A DNA stretch of 64,000 bases from Flexilinea flocculi (GTDB taxonomy: Bacteria; Chloroflexota; Anaerolineae; Anaerolineales; Anaerolineaceae): the NCBI RefSeq assembly GCF_001192795.1, contig NZ_DF968181.1, forward strand, positions 151,603 to 215,602, read 5' to 3'. Below the pieces are notes generated by a model, which was given only the letters and a program-made list of their open reading frames with translations, was not told the origin of the DNA and did no database searches. Positions 53,135 to 64,000 of the stretch are shown in pieces. Every line of letters starts with the position of its first letter. Position 1 is the first letter of the stretch. A program made the position numbers and the translations under genes.

Positions 53135-55741
53135 TTATTCTTTTTTCGTAAGTATTTGAACACATCCTTTTCCTCCATCCACTCGAACCCTGTCACCCGT
53201 TTCCAATCGCATGGTTGCATCTTTACAGCCCACGACAGCCGGAATGCCCAGTTCACGGGCGACAATGGCTGCATGACTGAGCGGAGCGCCAAGATCGGTA
53301 ACGATTGCTGCTGCTCTTGGGAAGAGCGGTGTCCAGCCAATGTTGGTCATCGTTGTCACCAGGATTTCACCAGTCTGAAATTGACTGCTTTCTTCAAACG
53401 AATTCAATTTGCGAACAGTACCCTCGACGATACCCAGCGCTCCGGCAAATCCATGAAGCGTATCAGAATGGTCCGGATTTCCAATTTCTGCGACACGTTG
53501 AGTTTGCGCATCGTATACATCCGTTCTTCGATTAGGATCGGAGCCCCAGGTGAACGGATCAAATCGGCCGCAGATCAATGCTGGATAAGGCGGCAGAGCA
53601 CAATATTGTTGAAAGGTCTCTTTTCGGATCGGAATCAGCGCCATAACGTTAGAATTTTCTCGACCGGACAAAAGTTCTAATACTTCGTCAATCGTCAGGT
53701 AAAAAATTTCATCTGCAATTCCAAGCAAGCTGCCTGCACGAAGCGCAAACGTTCGTAACACGGTCATGCAGCGTGTCGCTTCTGATCGAACTGCTTCCCG
53801 CTGATATGCAGCTTTTGCAGCCTGGAAGATCCTTTTTTGGAAAGGTGATGCCTGACGTGGATTCTGGCTGCTGAATCGCTGCCAGGCTTTGTCAAATGCG
53901 TTTTTCTGTTGTTGCCGCAATACGTCCAAATTAACAGGATTCTTTTCCCATTCTTCCAACTGCGAATCAAGCCATTTCGGATCTTCTGCCGGGCGTGGCC
54001 AGGCCGCTTCACCTTCATTCACGCCGCGATGTCCATACGCTTCCATATAAGCTTCCTGTGTCATTTTTCCGTTCAGAATCATTCCCAATCCGATTGCCGG
54101 TCCCATACTTTCAAATTGCCCGGATAATCCGCTGAGATTGGACAGCAGCGCATTGACAACATCCGGATCGGCGTATTGAAGCAGATCCCGTTCCAGTTTG
54201 ACCTGCTGGTCGGATGCTGCAGCGACTACGTGAATCAAAGAATCCCGGTACAGCGGGAAAACCTCTTGATTCCATAGGTTCAGCAAACCCTCTTTTGTTG
54301 TCGTGTTCTTTATCTTGTTGTTGAGCTCTTTGCATCGTGCAGCATTTCCTGCAAGGAAGCGTTTTTCTTTTTTACGATAAGCAGCAAACATGCGGCTGGA
54401 TCGAAGTAATCCAGGAAGCACATTCTGACTCCATTCGGAACTGGTCAACGGAATGAGAGGAATTTCCAGATCTTCTGGAATCTCACCCCACCATCCTGAG
54501 ATTTCGCGATACGCACGATGTGCATCACCTTTGAAAAAACGCGCAAAAGCGGATACCTGTACGCTGATATTGGCATAAAACCTGCCGCCAATAATGCCAT
54601 TTAAAGAGTAGTTTTTCACCGATAGCGAAGGTCCGCCATGACCGTCCAGATATGAATGCAGCGATGCCGTAAAGGGCGTCAATACTTCCGGGCTTGCCTC
54701 CATCAGATTGGTCGCCGACCAAAGAAAATTTCCTTTATGCGAGTCGTTCCACACGCCACGGATCGGATCAAAATTGTTCAAGGTCGTTATGGGACGCGCT
54801 TGCAGAATGGCGACTTCCTTTCCTTTCGATGCCCATTCAATATCTTGCGGACACCCTGCTGCATTTTCAATTGCATGAGCGTATCTGTGCAGATTTTTAA
54901 TGATGGGAGCGATTTCTTCCGGACCATGATAGGATCCCTGCGGCCGGTCAATGCTGAATTCTGATGCAGAAATTTCTCCGGAAACCAGTTTTTCACCTAA
55001 TCCGCTTGTATAATTACCGGTCATTTGCGAAAGATTTCCTGTCAGCGGATTCACTGTAAATAATACGCCTGCAAAATCGGGCTGAATCATTTTTTGGATG
55101 ACAACAGCAATGGAATACTCATCATTCTGCAGCCCTTGTGCCAGACTGTAACTTTTTACACGCTGGCTGTGTCTGGATTTCAATACGGTTTGGATAGCTT
55201 CACGTATCTCCTGATCGGATCTTATATCCAATACACTTTCAAATTCTCCGGCAAAAGAGGCTTTTTGCGAATCCTCAACCGCTGCTGATGAACGAATTGC
55301 AAACGGAATGGTTTTCCCTTTCCTTAAACGGGTCAATTGTTCTCGTACAGCCTGCCATGCTTCTTCGCGCAGATCATCCTGAATAAAGGCTTCCGGCAAT
55401 AAAATGCAACCATCCGGAATCGGGTAACCGGATTGGAATAATTTCGCCAGGCTCAAACCTTTTCCGCCGGCTGCAGGTGCAAGGCTGGATTCAAGCGGGA
55501 AACTTCCGAAAGCATAGACCCCATGCGTATTGATTCGTTGATTTGCTTTTTGAAGTTGATTCAGCAGAAATACTGTCAGCCAATGAAACAACAGATTCCC
55601 CAGAGTTCCGGCTAACATGGACAGAATGACTAAGGAGAGTATGCTCTTAATCCCGCTAAAGCGGATAAAGGAAAGGGCAAATGCAGTGGCACCCAACCCA
55701 CTAATTATTTTCGTAATGATTTCTTGCTTAATTTTGTTCAT
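53135..55741 (-). CDS. Membrane-anchored PEP-utilising enzyme (PEP synthase / rifampicin phosphotransferase-like)
   Basis: Protein of 868 residues. Residues 1-65 hold two hydrophobic segments (IISGLGATAFALSFIRF; LVILSMLAGTLGNLLFHWLTVFLL), then an ATP-grasp dikinase N-domain (AAGGKGLSLAKLFQSGYPIPDG, IPFAIRSSAAVEDSQKASFAGEF). A middle substrate domain contains YGHRGVNEGEAAWPRP, and the C-terminal phosphohistidine domain carries His823 in GAPLSHAAIVARELGIPAVVG. It keeps the domain order of rifampicin phosphotransferase and PEP synthase but lacks the PEP/pyruvate barrel, so phosphoryl transfer to another acceptor is likely. The membrane anchor is unusual. Convergent with the AraC gene. Confidence 0.85.
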   Translation of the reverse strand: MNKIKQEIITKIISGLGATAFALSFIRFSGIKSILSLVILSMLAGTLGNLLFHWLTVFLLNQLQKANQRINTHGVYAFGSFPLESSLAPAAGGKGLSLAKLFQSGYPIPDGCILLPEAFIQDDLREEAWQAVREQLTRLRKGKTIPFAIRSSAAVEDSQKASFAGEFESVLDIRSDQEIREAIQTVLKSRHSQRVKSYSLAQGLQNDEYSIAVVIQKMIQPDFAGVLFTVNPLTGNLSQMTGNYTSGLGEKLVSGEISASEFSIDRPQGSYHGPEEIAPIIKNLHRYAHAIENAAGCPQDIEWASKGKEVAILQARPITTLNNFDPIRGVWNDSHKGNFLWSATNLMEASPEVLTPFTASLHSYLDGHGGPSLSVKNYSLNGIIGGRFYANISVQVSAFARFFKGDAHRAYREISGWWGEIPEDLEIPLIPLTSSEWSQNVLPGLLRSSRMFAAYRKKEKRFLAGNAARCKELNNKIKNTTTKEGLLNLWNQEVFPLYRDSLIHVVAAASDQQVKLERDLLQYADPDVVNALLSNLSGLSGQFESMGPAIGLGMILNGKMTQEAYMEAYGHRGVNEGEAAWPRPAEDPKWLDSQLEEWEKNPVNLDVLRQQQKNAFDKAWQRFSSQNPRQASPFQKRIFQAAKAAYQREAVRSEATRCMTVLRTFALRAGSLLGIADEIFYLTIDEVLELLSGRENSNVMALIPIRKETFQQYCALPPYPALICGRFDPFTWGSDPNRRTDVYDAQTQRVAEIGNPDHSDTLHGFAGALGIVEGTVRKLNSFEESSQFQTGEILVTTMTNIGWTPLFPRAAAIVTDLGAPLSHAAIVARELGIPAVVGCKDATMRLETGDRVRVDGGKGCVQILTKKE

Positions 55742-55809
55742 ATGTAAGGCTCATGTTCGAAACGAAATGCAACTTTTTTTTTTGCCAATGACTTTTTGAT
55801 GTTGGTTAC

Positions 55810-56037
55810 TTATTCTTTTTCTTTTTTGTCCAGCATCGCGAATAACTCAGGGCTTTTTTCCAGAAATGACGATGCTTTCACAAACGCCAATCCATGATCC
55901 AGGTCTCCAAATACGAGAATTTTTTCGCCGACATCAATTTGAAAATCACGTCTCGCTTCTGCTGGAATAACAACCTGTCCTCTGTCGCTGACAGTGATTG
56001 CGCCGTAAAATCGTTTTTTGTCAGATGGTTTTGTCAT
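55810..56037 (-). CDS. AbrB/MazE-type transcriptional regulator
   Basis: A small DNA-binding protein of 75 residues. FYGAITVSDRGQVVIPAEARRDFQIDVGEKILVFGD is the SpoVT/AbrB swapped-hairpin fold (GQVVIPAEAR core). The ATG at 56035-56037 follows GGAGTGAAGTA; a longer frame to 56106 would run through the palindromic operator. No toxin partner is adjacent, so it is probably a regulator rather than an antitoxin. Confidence 0.85.
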   Translation of the reverse strand: MTKPSDKKRFYGAITVSDRGQVVIPAEARRDFQIDVGEKILVFGDLDHGLAFVKASSFLEKSPELFAMLDKKEKE

Positions 56038-56050
56038 TACTTCACTCCGT

Positions 56051-56084
56051 GTAAGATATATCTTGTAAACAAGAAATATCTTAC
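56051..56084. promoter_or_regulatory. Palindromic operator upstream of the AbrB-type gene
   Basis: GTAAGATATATCTTG and CAAGAAATATCTTAC form a 15-bp near-perfect dyad around TAAA just upstream of the ribosome site. Probably the protein's own binding site. Confidence 0.65.
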
Positions 56085-56272
56085 ATCTGTTTGGTATAAA
56101 TGTCAATCTGCAGTTAGTGATTCGGAATATGAAGAGAATTGCTTGATATTGAGTTGTTTTTATTAATCCGCGAAAAATAACAGGAAAACAGGTTTTTTCT
56201 CTTTTCTCAAGCGAGGTTTATAAATGTTAAATCGTTAATTAGGGGGTGAAAAAGAAGATGTTGGGAAAGAAT

Positions 56273-57352
56273 TTAGTTTTCTGAAGATACGCGTTTGCCG
56301 CTCTTGCACAAATAAACCAGATTATATGCAAGGTAATCTAATTGGGTTCGATTTAAGCGCTGATCAATTACGAGGGTCAGGATTGTCCGAGCCATATTCG
56401 TTGCAATAGCATTTTGATTGAGACGCGGATCGGACAGTAATCCATTCCAATGGATGGTTAAGCCGATACCATTTTTACCTAATTGGTCGAAAAGCCAGTC
56501 CCTTGAAATTCCGGAGACATAAACTGGCAGGCCGAGCGGCATGTTATCTGTCTGCAGCGAGGTAAATATTGGTTTTAATTCGCAAATTCCAGAAATTTGT
56601 TCCAGTAAATAACTGTAATTTTCCTGTCGCTTTGTTTTGATCTGCTTCCAGTCTAATTGTTCGATGTAAAAACGCTCCTGAGAATTTCCTTCGATTATCC
56701 AATCGGTTTCATAGAACGTTTCTGCGAGATTATATAAATCGACTAATTCCTCGTATCGACCCCAGCCGCGAAACACGTAATCTGCCATGAGTTTTCGATA
56801 TCTGCGGATAACCGGCAGCCTGTGATTAAACGAATTGTCTTGTTGATCCCGATGCATCATCAGATCGGTTGTTGTTGAAAGATACCCGCCATCATAAGGA
56901 GCTAATTTCCGAATGGAATTAAAAACAAAATCCCCGAATTGATGAGGATTAAATCCGGCTTGCGCATTGTCTTCAATCAGCAGTTTTCCATGATGCTGGA
57001 GATTTTTCAGAAAAGTCTGTTCATATTCTGAATGGAAAAAGCCGAAATAGTTGATAAAGTAAACAACTTGATGATGGATGGCTTTCCTATCCAAGTCTTC
57101 CAGGTCGATGGAAAAATCGGGAAGAACCTGGTAATAATCGCAATGCAGGCCGCATCGTTCCAACGTAGAAACGATGGTCGGGCAGAGATAGGAAGGCAAT
57201 AAAACGCGGTTGATTCCATGATTGATTAAAAACCGGCTGATGACGATCAGACATGCTTTTCCTCCATTGAGAAAAAGCATGTCTTTTGGTAAAACGGATC
57301 GATTCGTCGTATTCCATCGATCATCGTAAAAGAATTCACCGCCGATAACCAT
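56273..57352 (-). CDS. DegT/DnrJ-like PLP-dependent protein
   Basis: Fold-type I PLP enzyme of 359 residues related to sugar aminotransferases. It has the N-terminal GGKACLIVISRFLINHG helix, VLLPSYLCPTIVSTLERCG, VYFINYFGFF and LLIEDNAQAGF with the PLP-ring aspartate. The probable Schiff-base lysine lies in FNSIRKLAPYDGGYL, followed by the C-terminal small domain. No nucleotide-sugar genes adjoin, so the amino acceptor is unknown. About 300 bp upstream are gene-free and contain a decayed MITE copy. Confidence 0.8.
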   Translation of the reverse strand: MVIGGEFFYDDRWNTTNRSVLPKDMLFLNGGKACLIVISRFLINHGINRVLLPSYLCPTIVSTLERCGLHCDYYQVLPDFSIDLEDLDRKAIHHQVVYFINYFGFFHSEYEQTFLKNLQHHGKLLIEDNAQAGFNPHQFGDFVFNSIRKLAPYDGGYLSTTTDLMMHRDQQDNSFNHRLPVIRRYRKLMADYVFRGWGRYEELVDLYNLAETFYETDWIIEGNSQERFYIEQLDWKQIKTKRQENYSYLLEQISGICELKPIFTSLQTDNMPLGLPVYVSGISRDWLFDQLGKNGIGLTIHWNGLLSDPRLNQNAIATNMARTILTLVIDQRLNRTQLDYLAYNLVYLCKSGKRVSSEN

Positions 57353-57446
57353 AAAACATTTCCATATAAATTCTTTTTGACTGATTCAAAGTTTATTCCA
57401 AACGAAATTCAAATTGCACACAAATTTTATCATCGATCCATGATTC

Positions 57447-57576
57447 CAGTCTGATGGCAACCATTTGAGAAATGGTGAATTACTTATTGTCATATTTTTT
57501 TAGCGAAGCACAAAAACAACACGATAGCAAGTTTTCTTAATTGATTTTTAAGGATGATTTATCAATCGAATTGCTG
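57447..57576. repeat. MITE-like repeat, decayed
   Basis: The right end TATCAATCGAATTGCTG and the centre CTTATTGTCATATTTT ... AAAACAACACGATAGCAAG are visible; the left end is poorly preserved. About 110 bp upstream of the Mg2+ ATPase gene. Confidence 0.5.
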
Positions 57577-57686
57577 AATGCAGATCAAACAGCAGGTAAT
57601 CGTAGGATAATTGAATAAATGGAGCAATAAAACGGGGAAGTATTGAAAATTACTTGTTATATATCAATAAAGGACGGAGGATCATG

Positions 57687-60281
57687 ATGAAACATTTTTT
57701 AATGAACAGAAAAAAAATGATTTCTCAGCAGCCATCAACCTTCGCAGAGATGACAGCCAACTATTGGAGTATCTCGCTTGATCAAGTATTGAAGGAATTG
57801 AACGCTTCTGTTGAAGGACTTCAGGCGAACGATGCATCTGCACGACTGAGCAAATATGGATTAAATACAATCCGGGTGAAGCAGCAGAATTCCATAGGGC
57901 GCATAATGCTGAATCAAATAAAGAGTCCATTGGTCCTGATTCTGATCTTTGCTGCCATTATTTCCGGAATTGTGGGTGAGTGGGTGGATGCTTTGATCGT
58001 TCTGGTTGTTGTTGCAGGCAGTACAATCCTCGGTTTTTCTCAGGAATATTCTGCCAGCGTGGCAATCGACAAATTGAGAAAACAGGTGACTATCAAATCG
58101 AATATTTTAAGAGATGGAAAATCGACGATATTGCCGTCTGAAAATGTGGTTCCGGGCGATGTTGTTTTACTGTCCGCAGGAAGTCTGATCCCTGCCGATG
58201 GAATTGTGTTGGAAGCAAATGACTTTTTTGTTAACCAGGCAGTACTTACTGGTGAGACTTTTCCTGTTGAGAAGAAACCGGGGATTGTTTCTGAAAATGC
58301 AAGTCTGGCAGAGCGGACAAATTGTGTTTTTATGGGGACCAATGTGAGAAGTGGTATTGCCAGGGTATTCATCGTTCAAACTGGTAAGGAAACGATATTC
58401 GGACAAGTAGCAGAAAGGCTGGTCTCAACTCCGCCAGAAACTGAATTCGAACACGGGCTGCATGAATTTGGCACACTGCTAACACAGATTATGATGGTAA
58501 TGGTCATTTCAATTCTTGCCCTTAATTTTTTCATGAATAAGCCATTTTTTGATTCTCTGCTCTTTGCATTGGCTTTGGCGGTTGGAATTTCTCCTGAATT
58601 ATTGCCGGCAATAACCAGTATCACCCTTTCACATGGGGCTAAAAAGATGAATGAACACGGTGTTATTGTTCGGCGGTTGAACGCGATTGAAGATTTTGGC
58701 AATATGGATGTTTTATGCACAGACAAGACCGGAACACTGACAGAGGGTGTCGTACATCTTGACAATGCGTTGGATATTTTTGGGAATTCATCCAAGGATG
58801 TTCTTCGATATGCCATGATTAATGCTCATTTTCAAACCGGATTGGATAATCCTCTGGATGAAGCGATTCAACAGGCAGCCCAAGACGCCGGAATCGATAT
58901 CCAGGATGAACAGAAAATCAGCGAAATCCCGTATGATTTTGTGCGTAAATCTTTAAGTATTGTTGCCGAAAATAAACAAAGGCAAAGATTTCTGATTACG
59001 AAAGGTGCGATGGACAGGATTCTTCCGGCTTGTGAAAGTGTTCAGTTCGGTTCCGATACGATACCATTGGATGCTGCTACCCGCGATTCAATCGAAAAAA
59101 AATTTGGTGACTGGAGTGAAGAAGGTTTTCGCGTTCTTGGTTTAGCAATCAAGGAAGTGGAAAAACAAACGGATTCCTATACCTATAAAGATGAACATGC
59201 AATGACTTTGATCGGTTTTCTTCTTTTCCTTGACCCACCGAAAACGGATGTTGAGCAGACAATCGAGGAATTAAAAAAACGTAATGTGCAGATAAAAATA
59301 ATCACTGGGGATAATGCAAAAGTCGCCAAACATGTCGCCAATCATTTACATATACCTGTTCAGAACATCATCACTGGAAGTGACTTGAATAAACAAAATG
59401 ATCAAGTGTTATGGCATCTTGCTGAAAGTGCGACAATTTTTGCCGAGATGGATCCCAACCAAAAAGAACGAATTATTCACGCCCTTCGAAAGACTGGCCA
59501 TGTTGTCGGATATATGGGTGACGGCATTAATGATGCTCCTGCGTTAAGGTCGGCTGATATTGGAATTTCTGTAGATACAGCTGTGGATGTTGCGAAAGAT
59601 GCTGCGGATTTCGTATTACTCAGGAAAGATTTGTCGATTTTACAGAAAGGGATCGATGAAGGGAGGAAAACATATGCTAACACGCTAAAATATATTCTCA
59701 CTACCATCAGCGCAAATTTTGGTAATATGATCAGCATGGCAGGAATTTCAGTTTACCTGCCATTTTTGCCTTTGCTTGCATCCCAAATCCTTTTAAATAA
59801 TTTCCTTTCAGATTTTCCCGGGCTGACCATTGCAAGTGACAATGTAGATTATGAAATGATTGAAAAACCAAATCATTGGAATACAAGGTTTATTCGCAAT
59901 TACATGATCCTTTTCGGGTTGACAAGTTCCATTTTTGATTTTCTGACATTTGGCGTTTTATTATTCTTTTTTCATGCACAACCGGATGAATTTCGAACAG
60001 GCTGGTTCATTGAATCTTTACTGACAGAGTTGGTGATTGCACTGGTTGTCAGGACCCGTCGTCCCTTTTTCCACAGCCGTCCGGGAAATCTGCTCTTAGC
60101 AAGTTCGTTATTCTTTATTGGATTAACTCTGGTGATTCCCTATATCCCATTTCTTAAAATATTTCGCTTCGTCCCGCTGCCGATTCCATTATTAATGGCA
60201 TTGATCGGGCTGACGATGGTTTATGTCTTGGCTACGGAATCTGTAAAAAAGCTTTTTTTTACAAAAATTGCAAAACAATAA
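57687..60281 (+). CDS. mgtA: Magnesium-translocating P-type ATPase
   Basis: P-type ATPase (type IIIB, Mg2+ import) of about 864 residues. The actuator loop includes VLTGETFPVEKK and the phosphorylation site is Asp in CTDKTGTLTEG (about residue 350). Nucleotide-binding KGAMDRILPAC and the hinge GDGINDAPALRSADIGISV are clear. LLNNFLSDFPGLTIASDNVD is characteristic for the MgtA branch, and ten membrane segments are predicted. GGAGG lies six bases before the ATG at 57687; an ATG one codon earlier is also possible. No M-box is evident upstream. Confidence 0.93.
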   Translation: MKHFLMNRKKMISQQPSTFAEMTANYWSISLDQVLKELNASVEGLQANDASARLSKYGLNTIRVKQQNSIGRIMLNQIKSPLVLILIFAAIISGIVGEWVDALIVLVVVAGSTILGFSQEYSASVAIDKLRKQVTIKSNILRDGKSTILPSENVVPGDVVLLSAGSLIPADGIVLEANDFFVNQAVLTGETFPVEKKPGIVSENASLAERTNCVFMGTNVRSGIARVFIVQTGKETIFGQVAERLVSTPPETEFEHGLHEFGTLLTQIMMVMVISILALNFFMNKPFFDSLLFALALAVGISPELLPAITSITLSHGAKKMNEHGVIVRRLNAIEDFGNMDVLCTDKTGTLTEGVVHLDNALDIFGNSSKDVLRYAMINAHFQTGLDNPLDEAIQQAAQDAGIDIQDEQKISEIPYDFVRKSLSIVAENKQRQRFLITKGAMDRILPACESVQFGSDTIPLDAATRDSIEKKFGDWSEEGFRVLGLAIKEVEKQTDSYTYKDEHAMTLIGFLLFLDPPKTDVEQTIEELKKRNVQIKIITGDNAKVAKHVANHLHIPVQNIITGSDLNKQNDQVLWHLAESATIFAEMDPNQKERIIHALRKTGHVVGYMGDGINDAPALRSADIGISVDTAVDVAKDAADFVLLRKDLSILQKGIDEGRKTYANTLKYILTTISANFGNMISMAGISVYLPFLPLLASQILLNNFLSDFPGLTIASDNVDYEMIEKPNHWNTRFIRNYMILFGLTSSIFDFLTFGVLLFFFHAQPDEFRTGWFIESLLTELVIALVVRTRRPFFHSRPGNLLLASSLFFIGLTLVIPYIPFLKIFRFVPLPIPLLMALIGLTMVYVLATESVKKLFFTKIAKQ

Positions 60282-60342
60282 AATAACAGTCTTTCTCTCT
60301 TTATTAGGAAAAATTCCTTTTTTCGAATTGCTGTTTTCTTAG

Positions 60343-61649
60343 GTTGGTGTAACATATTTTCTGTAAAATAAAGAACCTTAACAAAAGAGGTGAGTCAGAA
60401 GTATCCTTATAGTAACCAAACCATAAAAGGAGACTAGAAATGACTCACCCAAATAATTATACCTTTGCAGAGGAAATAGCGGAAAAAGGATTGGAAGCAA
60501 TTCCAGAAATGATGCGAGTGCTGATAAATAACGCCATGCAAGTAGAAAGATCAAGGTACTTACAAGCTGAACAGTACGAACGCACAAAGGATCGCAAGGG
60601 ACATGCAAATGGTTTCAAACCGAAGACGATACAGACCAGGATAGGAAACATTACCTTTGCAGTTCCACAGGTTAGAGAGGGTGGTTTTTATCCCAGTGCT
60701 CTGGAAAAGGGACTGCGAAGTGAAAGAGCCCTTACGATCACACTGGCTGAAATGTATGTACAGGGAGTATCGACTCGGAAGGTAAAAACCATTACGGAAC
60801 AGCTTTGTGGGATTGAGGTCTCAGCCACACAAGTCAGCCGGGCAACAGCGCAATTGGACGAAGTACTGCAAGAATGGCGTGAAAGGCCATTAGGAGAGAT
60901 CAGCTATCTCTTTGTGGATGCCCGATATGAGAAGATTCGTGAAGCAGGACAAGTAAGAGATGCAGCGGTTTTGGTGGCCTCTGGCATTACGCCAGAAGGC
61001 GAACGGCAAATACTTGGGGTTTCAGTTTCGCTTAGTGAGCATGAAACACATTGGAAAGCATTTTTAAAGAGTCTAAAAGAGCGAGGGTTACACGGAATAA
61101 AGCTGATTATCAGTGATGACCATGAAGGTCTAGGGGCAGCCAGAAGAGCAGTTTTTGGCGGTATTCCCTGGCAACGGTGTCAGTTCCATCTGCAACAGAA
61201 TGCCGGAGCTTATCTGCCCAGACAATCGATGAGATTGGAAGTGGCAGCAGACATCAGAGCCATATTTAATGCTCCTGATCGAAAGACAGCAGAAGAGCTC
61301 TTGCAGAGCGCCATCCAGAAGTATGCTATTTCTGCTCCGCGGCTTTCATCTTGGCTCGAAAATAACCTTTTTGAGGGTTTTTTGGTTTTTGATTTTCCAT
61401 TGGAACATCGAAGAACGATACGAACAACCAATAGTCTGGAGAGGATTAATAAAGAGATTCGCAGACGGACAAGAGTGGTTGGTGTGTTTCCAAATCAAGC
61501 TTCTTGTCTCAGGTTGGTCTCGGCATTACTGATGGAGACCTGCGAAGAATGGCAGATCGGAAAACATTTTTGTACTGGCAAGTTTATGAATTCTTAAAGA
61601 TCTATGGATATTTCAGACTCTAATTTACAGAAAAAGGGTTGCATAATCC
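60343..61649 (+). mobile_element. IS256-family insertion sequence, complete (1307 bp)
   Basis: Imperfect terminal inverted repeats of about 25 bp share TTTTCTGTAAA (left at 60357-60367, right in reverse at 61623-61633). They are bounded by an exact 8-bp duplication TTTCTTAG (60335-60342 and 61650-61657), as usual for this family. It holds one intact transposase gene. It sits one base after the right end (CGAATTGCTG) of a MITE-like fragment. Confidence 0.93.
60440..61597 (+). CDS. IS256 family transposase
   Basis: Mutator-type DDE transposase of 385 residues. Catalytic residues: Asp in YLFVDARYEKIRE, Asp in IKLIISDDHEGLGAA, Glu in TTNSLERINKEIRRRT. KRKGHANGFKPKT-like N-terminal text here reads DRKGHANGFKPKT, and QCRFHL is represented by QRCQFHLQQNA. 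AAGGAGACTAGAA precedes the ATG. No internal stop, so likely active. Confidence 0.95.
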   Translation: MTHPNNYTFAEEIAEKGLEAIPEMMRVLINNAMQVERSRYLQAEQYERTKDRKGHANGFKPKTIQTRIGNITFAVPQVREGGFYPSALEKGLRSERALTITLAEMYVQGVSTRKVKTITEQLCGIEVSATQVSRATAQLDEVLQEWRERPLGEISYLFVDARYEKIREAGQVRDAAVLVASGITPEGERQILGVSVSLSEHETHWKAFLKSLKERGLHGIKLIISDDHEGLGAARRAVFGGIPWQRCQFHLQQNAGAYLPRQSMRLEVAADIRAIFNAPDRKTAEELLQSAIQKYAISAPRLSSWLENNLFEGFLVFDFPLEHRRTIRTTNSLERINKEIRRRTRVVGVFPNQASCLRLVSALLMETCEEWQIGKHFCTGKFMNS

Positions 61650-61891
61650 TTTCTTAGTTTCAGATGACTGATAATCAAAAGGAATAATCGATATTTCGTG
61701 TATATGTTTAATCAATAAAAATTATATAATTAATTCAATACAGATTTTTCCGTTTCTCAATAATAAATTCTTGCTTTCGATCGAAAAAAATGTAAAAAAA
61801 GTTTTGTGATCGGATTGGTTTGGAAATCAAAAAAAGAGATTAAAAAGTGGTAAATCAATCAGGAAATCCGCCTGTTTTTTTTCGATTGTAA

Positions 61892-64000
<2,109 letters not shown>

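Noticed and set aside
52943-53680. A 245-codon open frame overlapping the AraC 3' end, suggesting a frameshift
   Set aside because: The AraC frame itself keeps the expected domain pattern up to its stop; the other frame runs antisense through the PEP-utilising gene.

Overview
The window looks like chromosomal DNA of a low-GC, anaerobic, fermentative bacterium, most likely of the Chloroflexota (Anaerolineae type). This is an inference. The replicative polymerase, the insertion sequence and the regulators are bacterial. The isoprenoid operon (class II HMG-CoA reductase, archaeal-type HMG-CoA synthase, a thiolase-family protein and a DUF35 zinc-ribbon protein) is the archaeal arrangement that also occurs in Chloroflexota. 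Sugar-uptake operons dominate, and I see no respiratory genes, rRNA, tRNA or CRISPR array.

Layout. 1-14.1 kb: the start of an unidentified gene, a GNAT acetyltransferase, an aldose epimerase, then a sugar-acid module (two KDPG aldolase homologues, a KDG kinase and an IclR regulator). A livJHMGF-type ABC transporter, a class I aminotransferase and a second KDG kinase follow. 14.4-20.5 kb: a ribose-type sugar ABC operon on the minus strand with a Gfo/Idh/MocA dehydrogenase and a LacI regulator. 21-26.5 kb: dnaE and pfkA. 27.2-33.8 kb: a MalEFG-type sugar transporter with two Gfo/Idh/MocA dehydrogenases and an UlaG-like metallo-hydrolase. 34.6-38.9 kb: the mevalonate operon. 38.9-47.1 kb: an accessory region with a frameshifted integron integrase, a type II restriction-modification pair, candidate attC sites, a broken HXXEE gene, an AbiEii-type pair and a YefM/YoeB pair. 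47.5-64 kb: housekeeping and regulatory genes (MATE, GlsB-like, TrmO, GyrI-like and AraC, a membrane-anchored PEP-utilising enzyme, AbrB, a DegT-like enzyme, an Mg2+ P-type ATPase), a complete IS256-family element, and a histidine kinase cut by the window end.

The most striking signal is not a protein. A dispersed family of about 123-bp imperfect palindromes sits between genes throughout the window. The elements end in inverted repeats close to CAGCAATTCGAAAT, several have recognisable 9-bp target duplications, and each carries a central hairpin whose two arms differ between copies yet stay complementary within a copy. A 38-bp short form also exists. I read this as an uncharacterised MITE family. 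A second family, REP-like units beginning TGTCATTGCGAG, forms islands bounded by about 70-bp repeats, and two of these islands are flanked by long direct duplications (83 and 38 bp). The thiolase homologue of the mevalonate operon lacks the catalytic Cys, and two His positions are also changed, so it is unlikely to make acetoacetyl-CoA.
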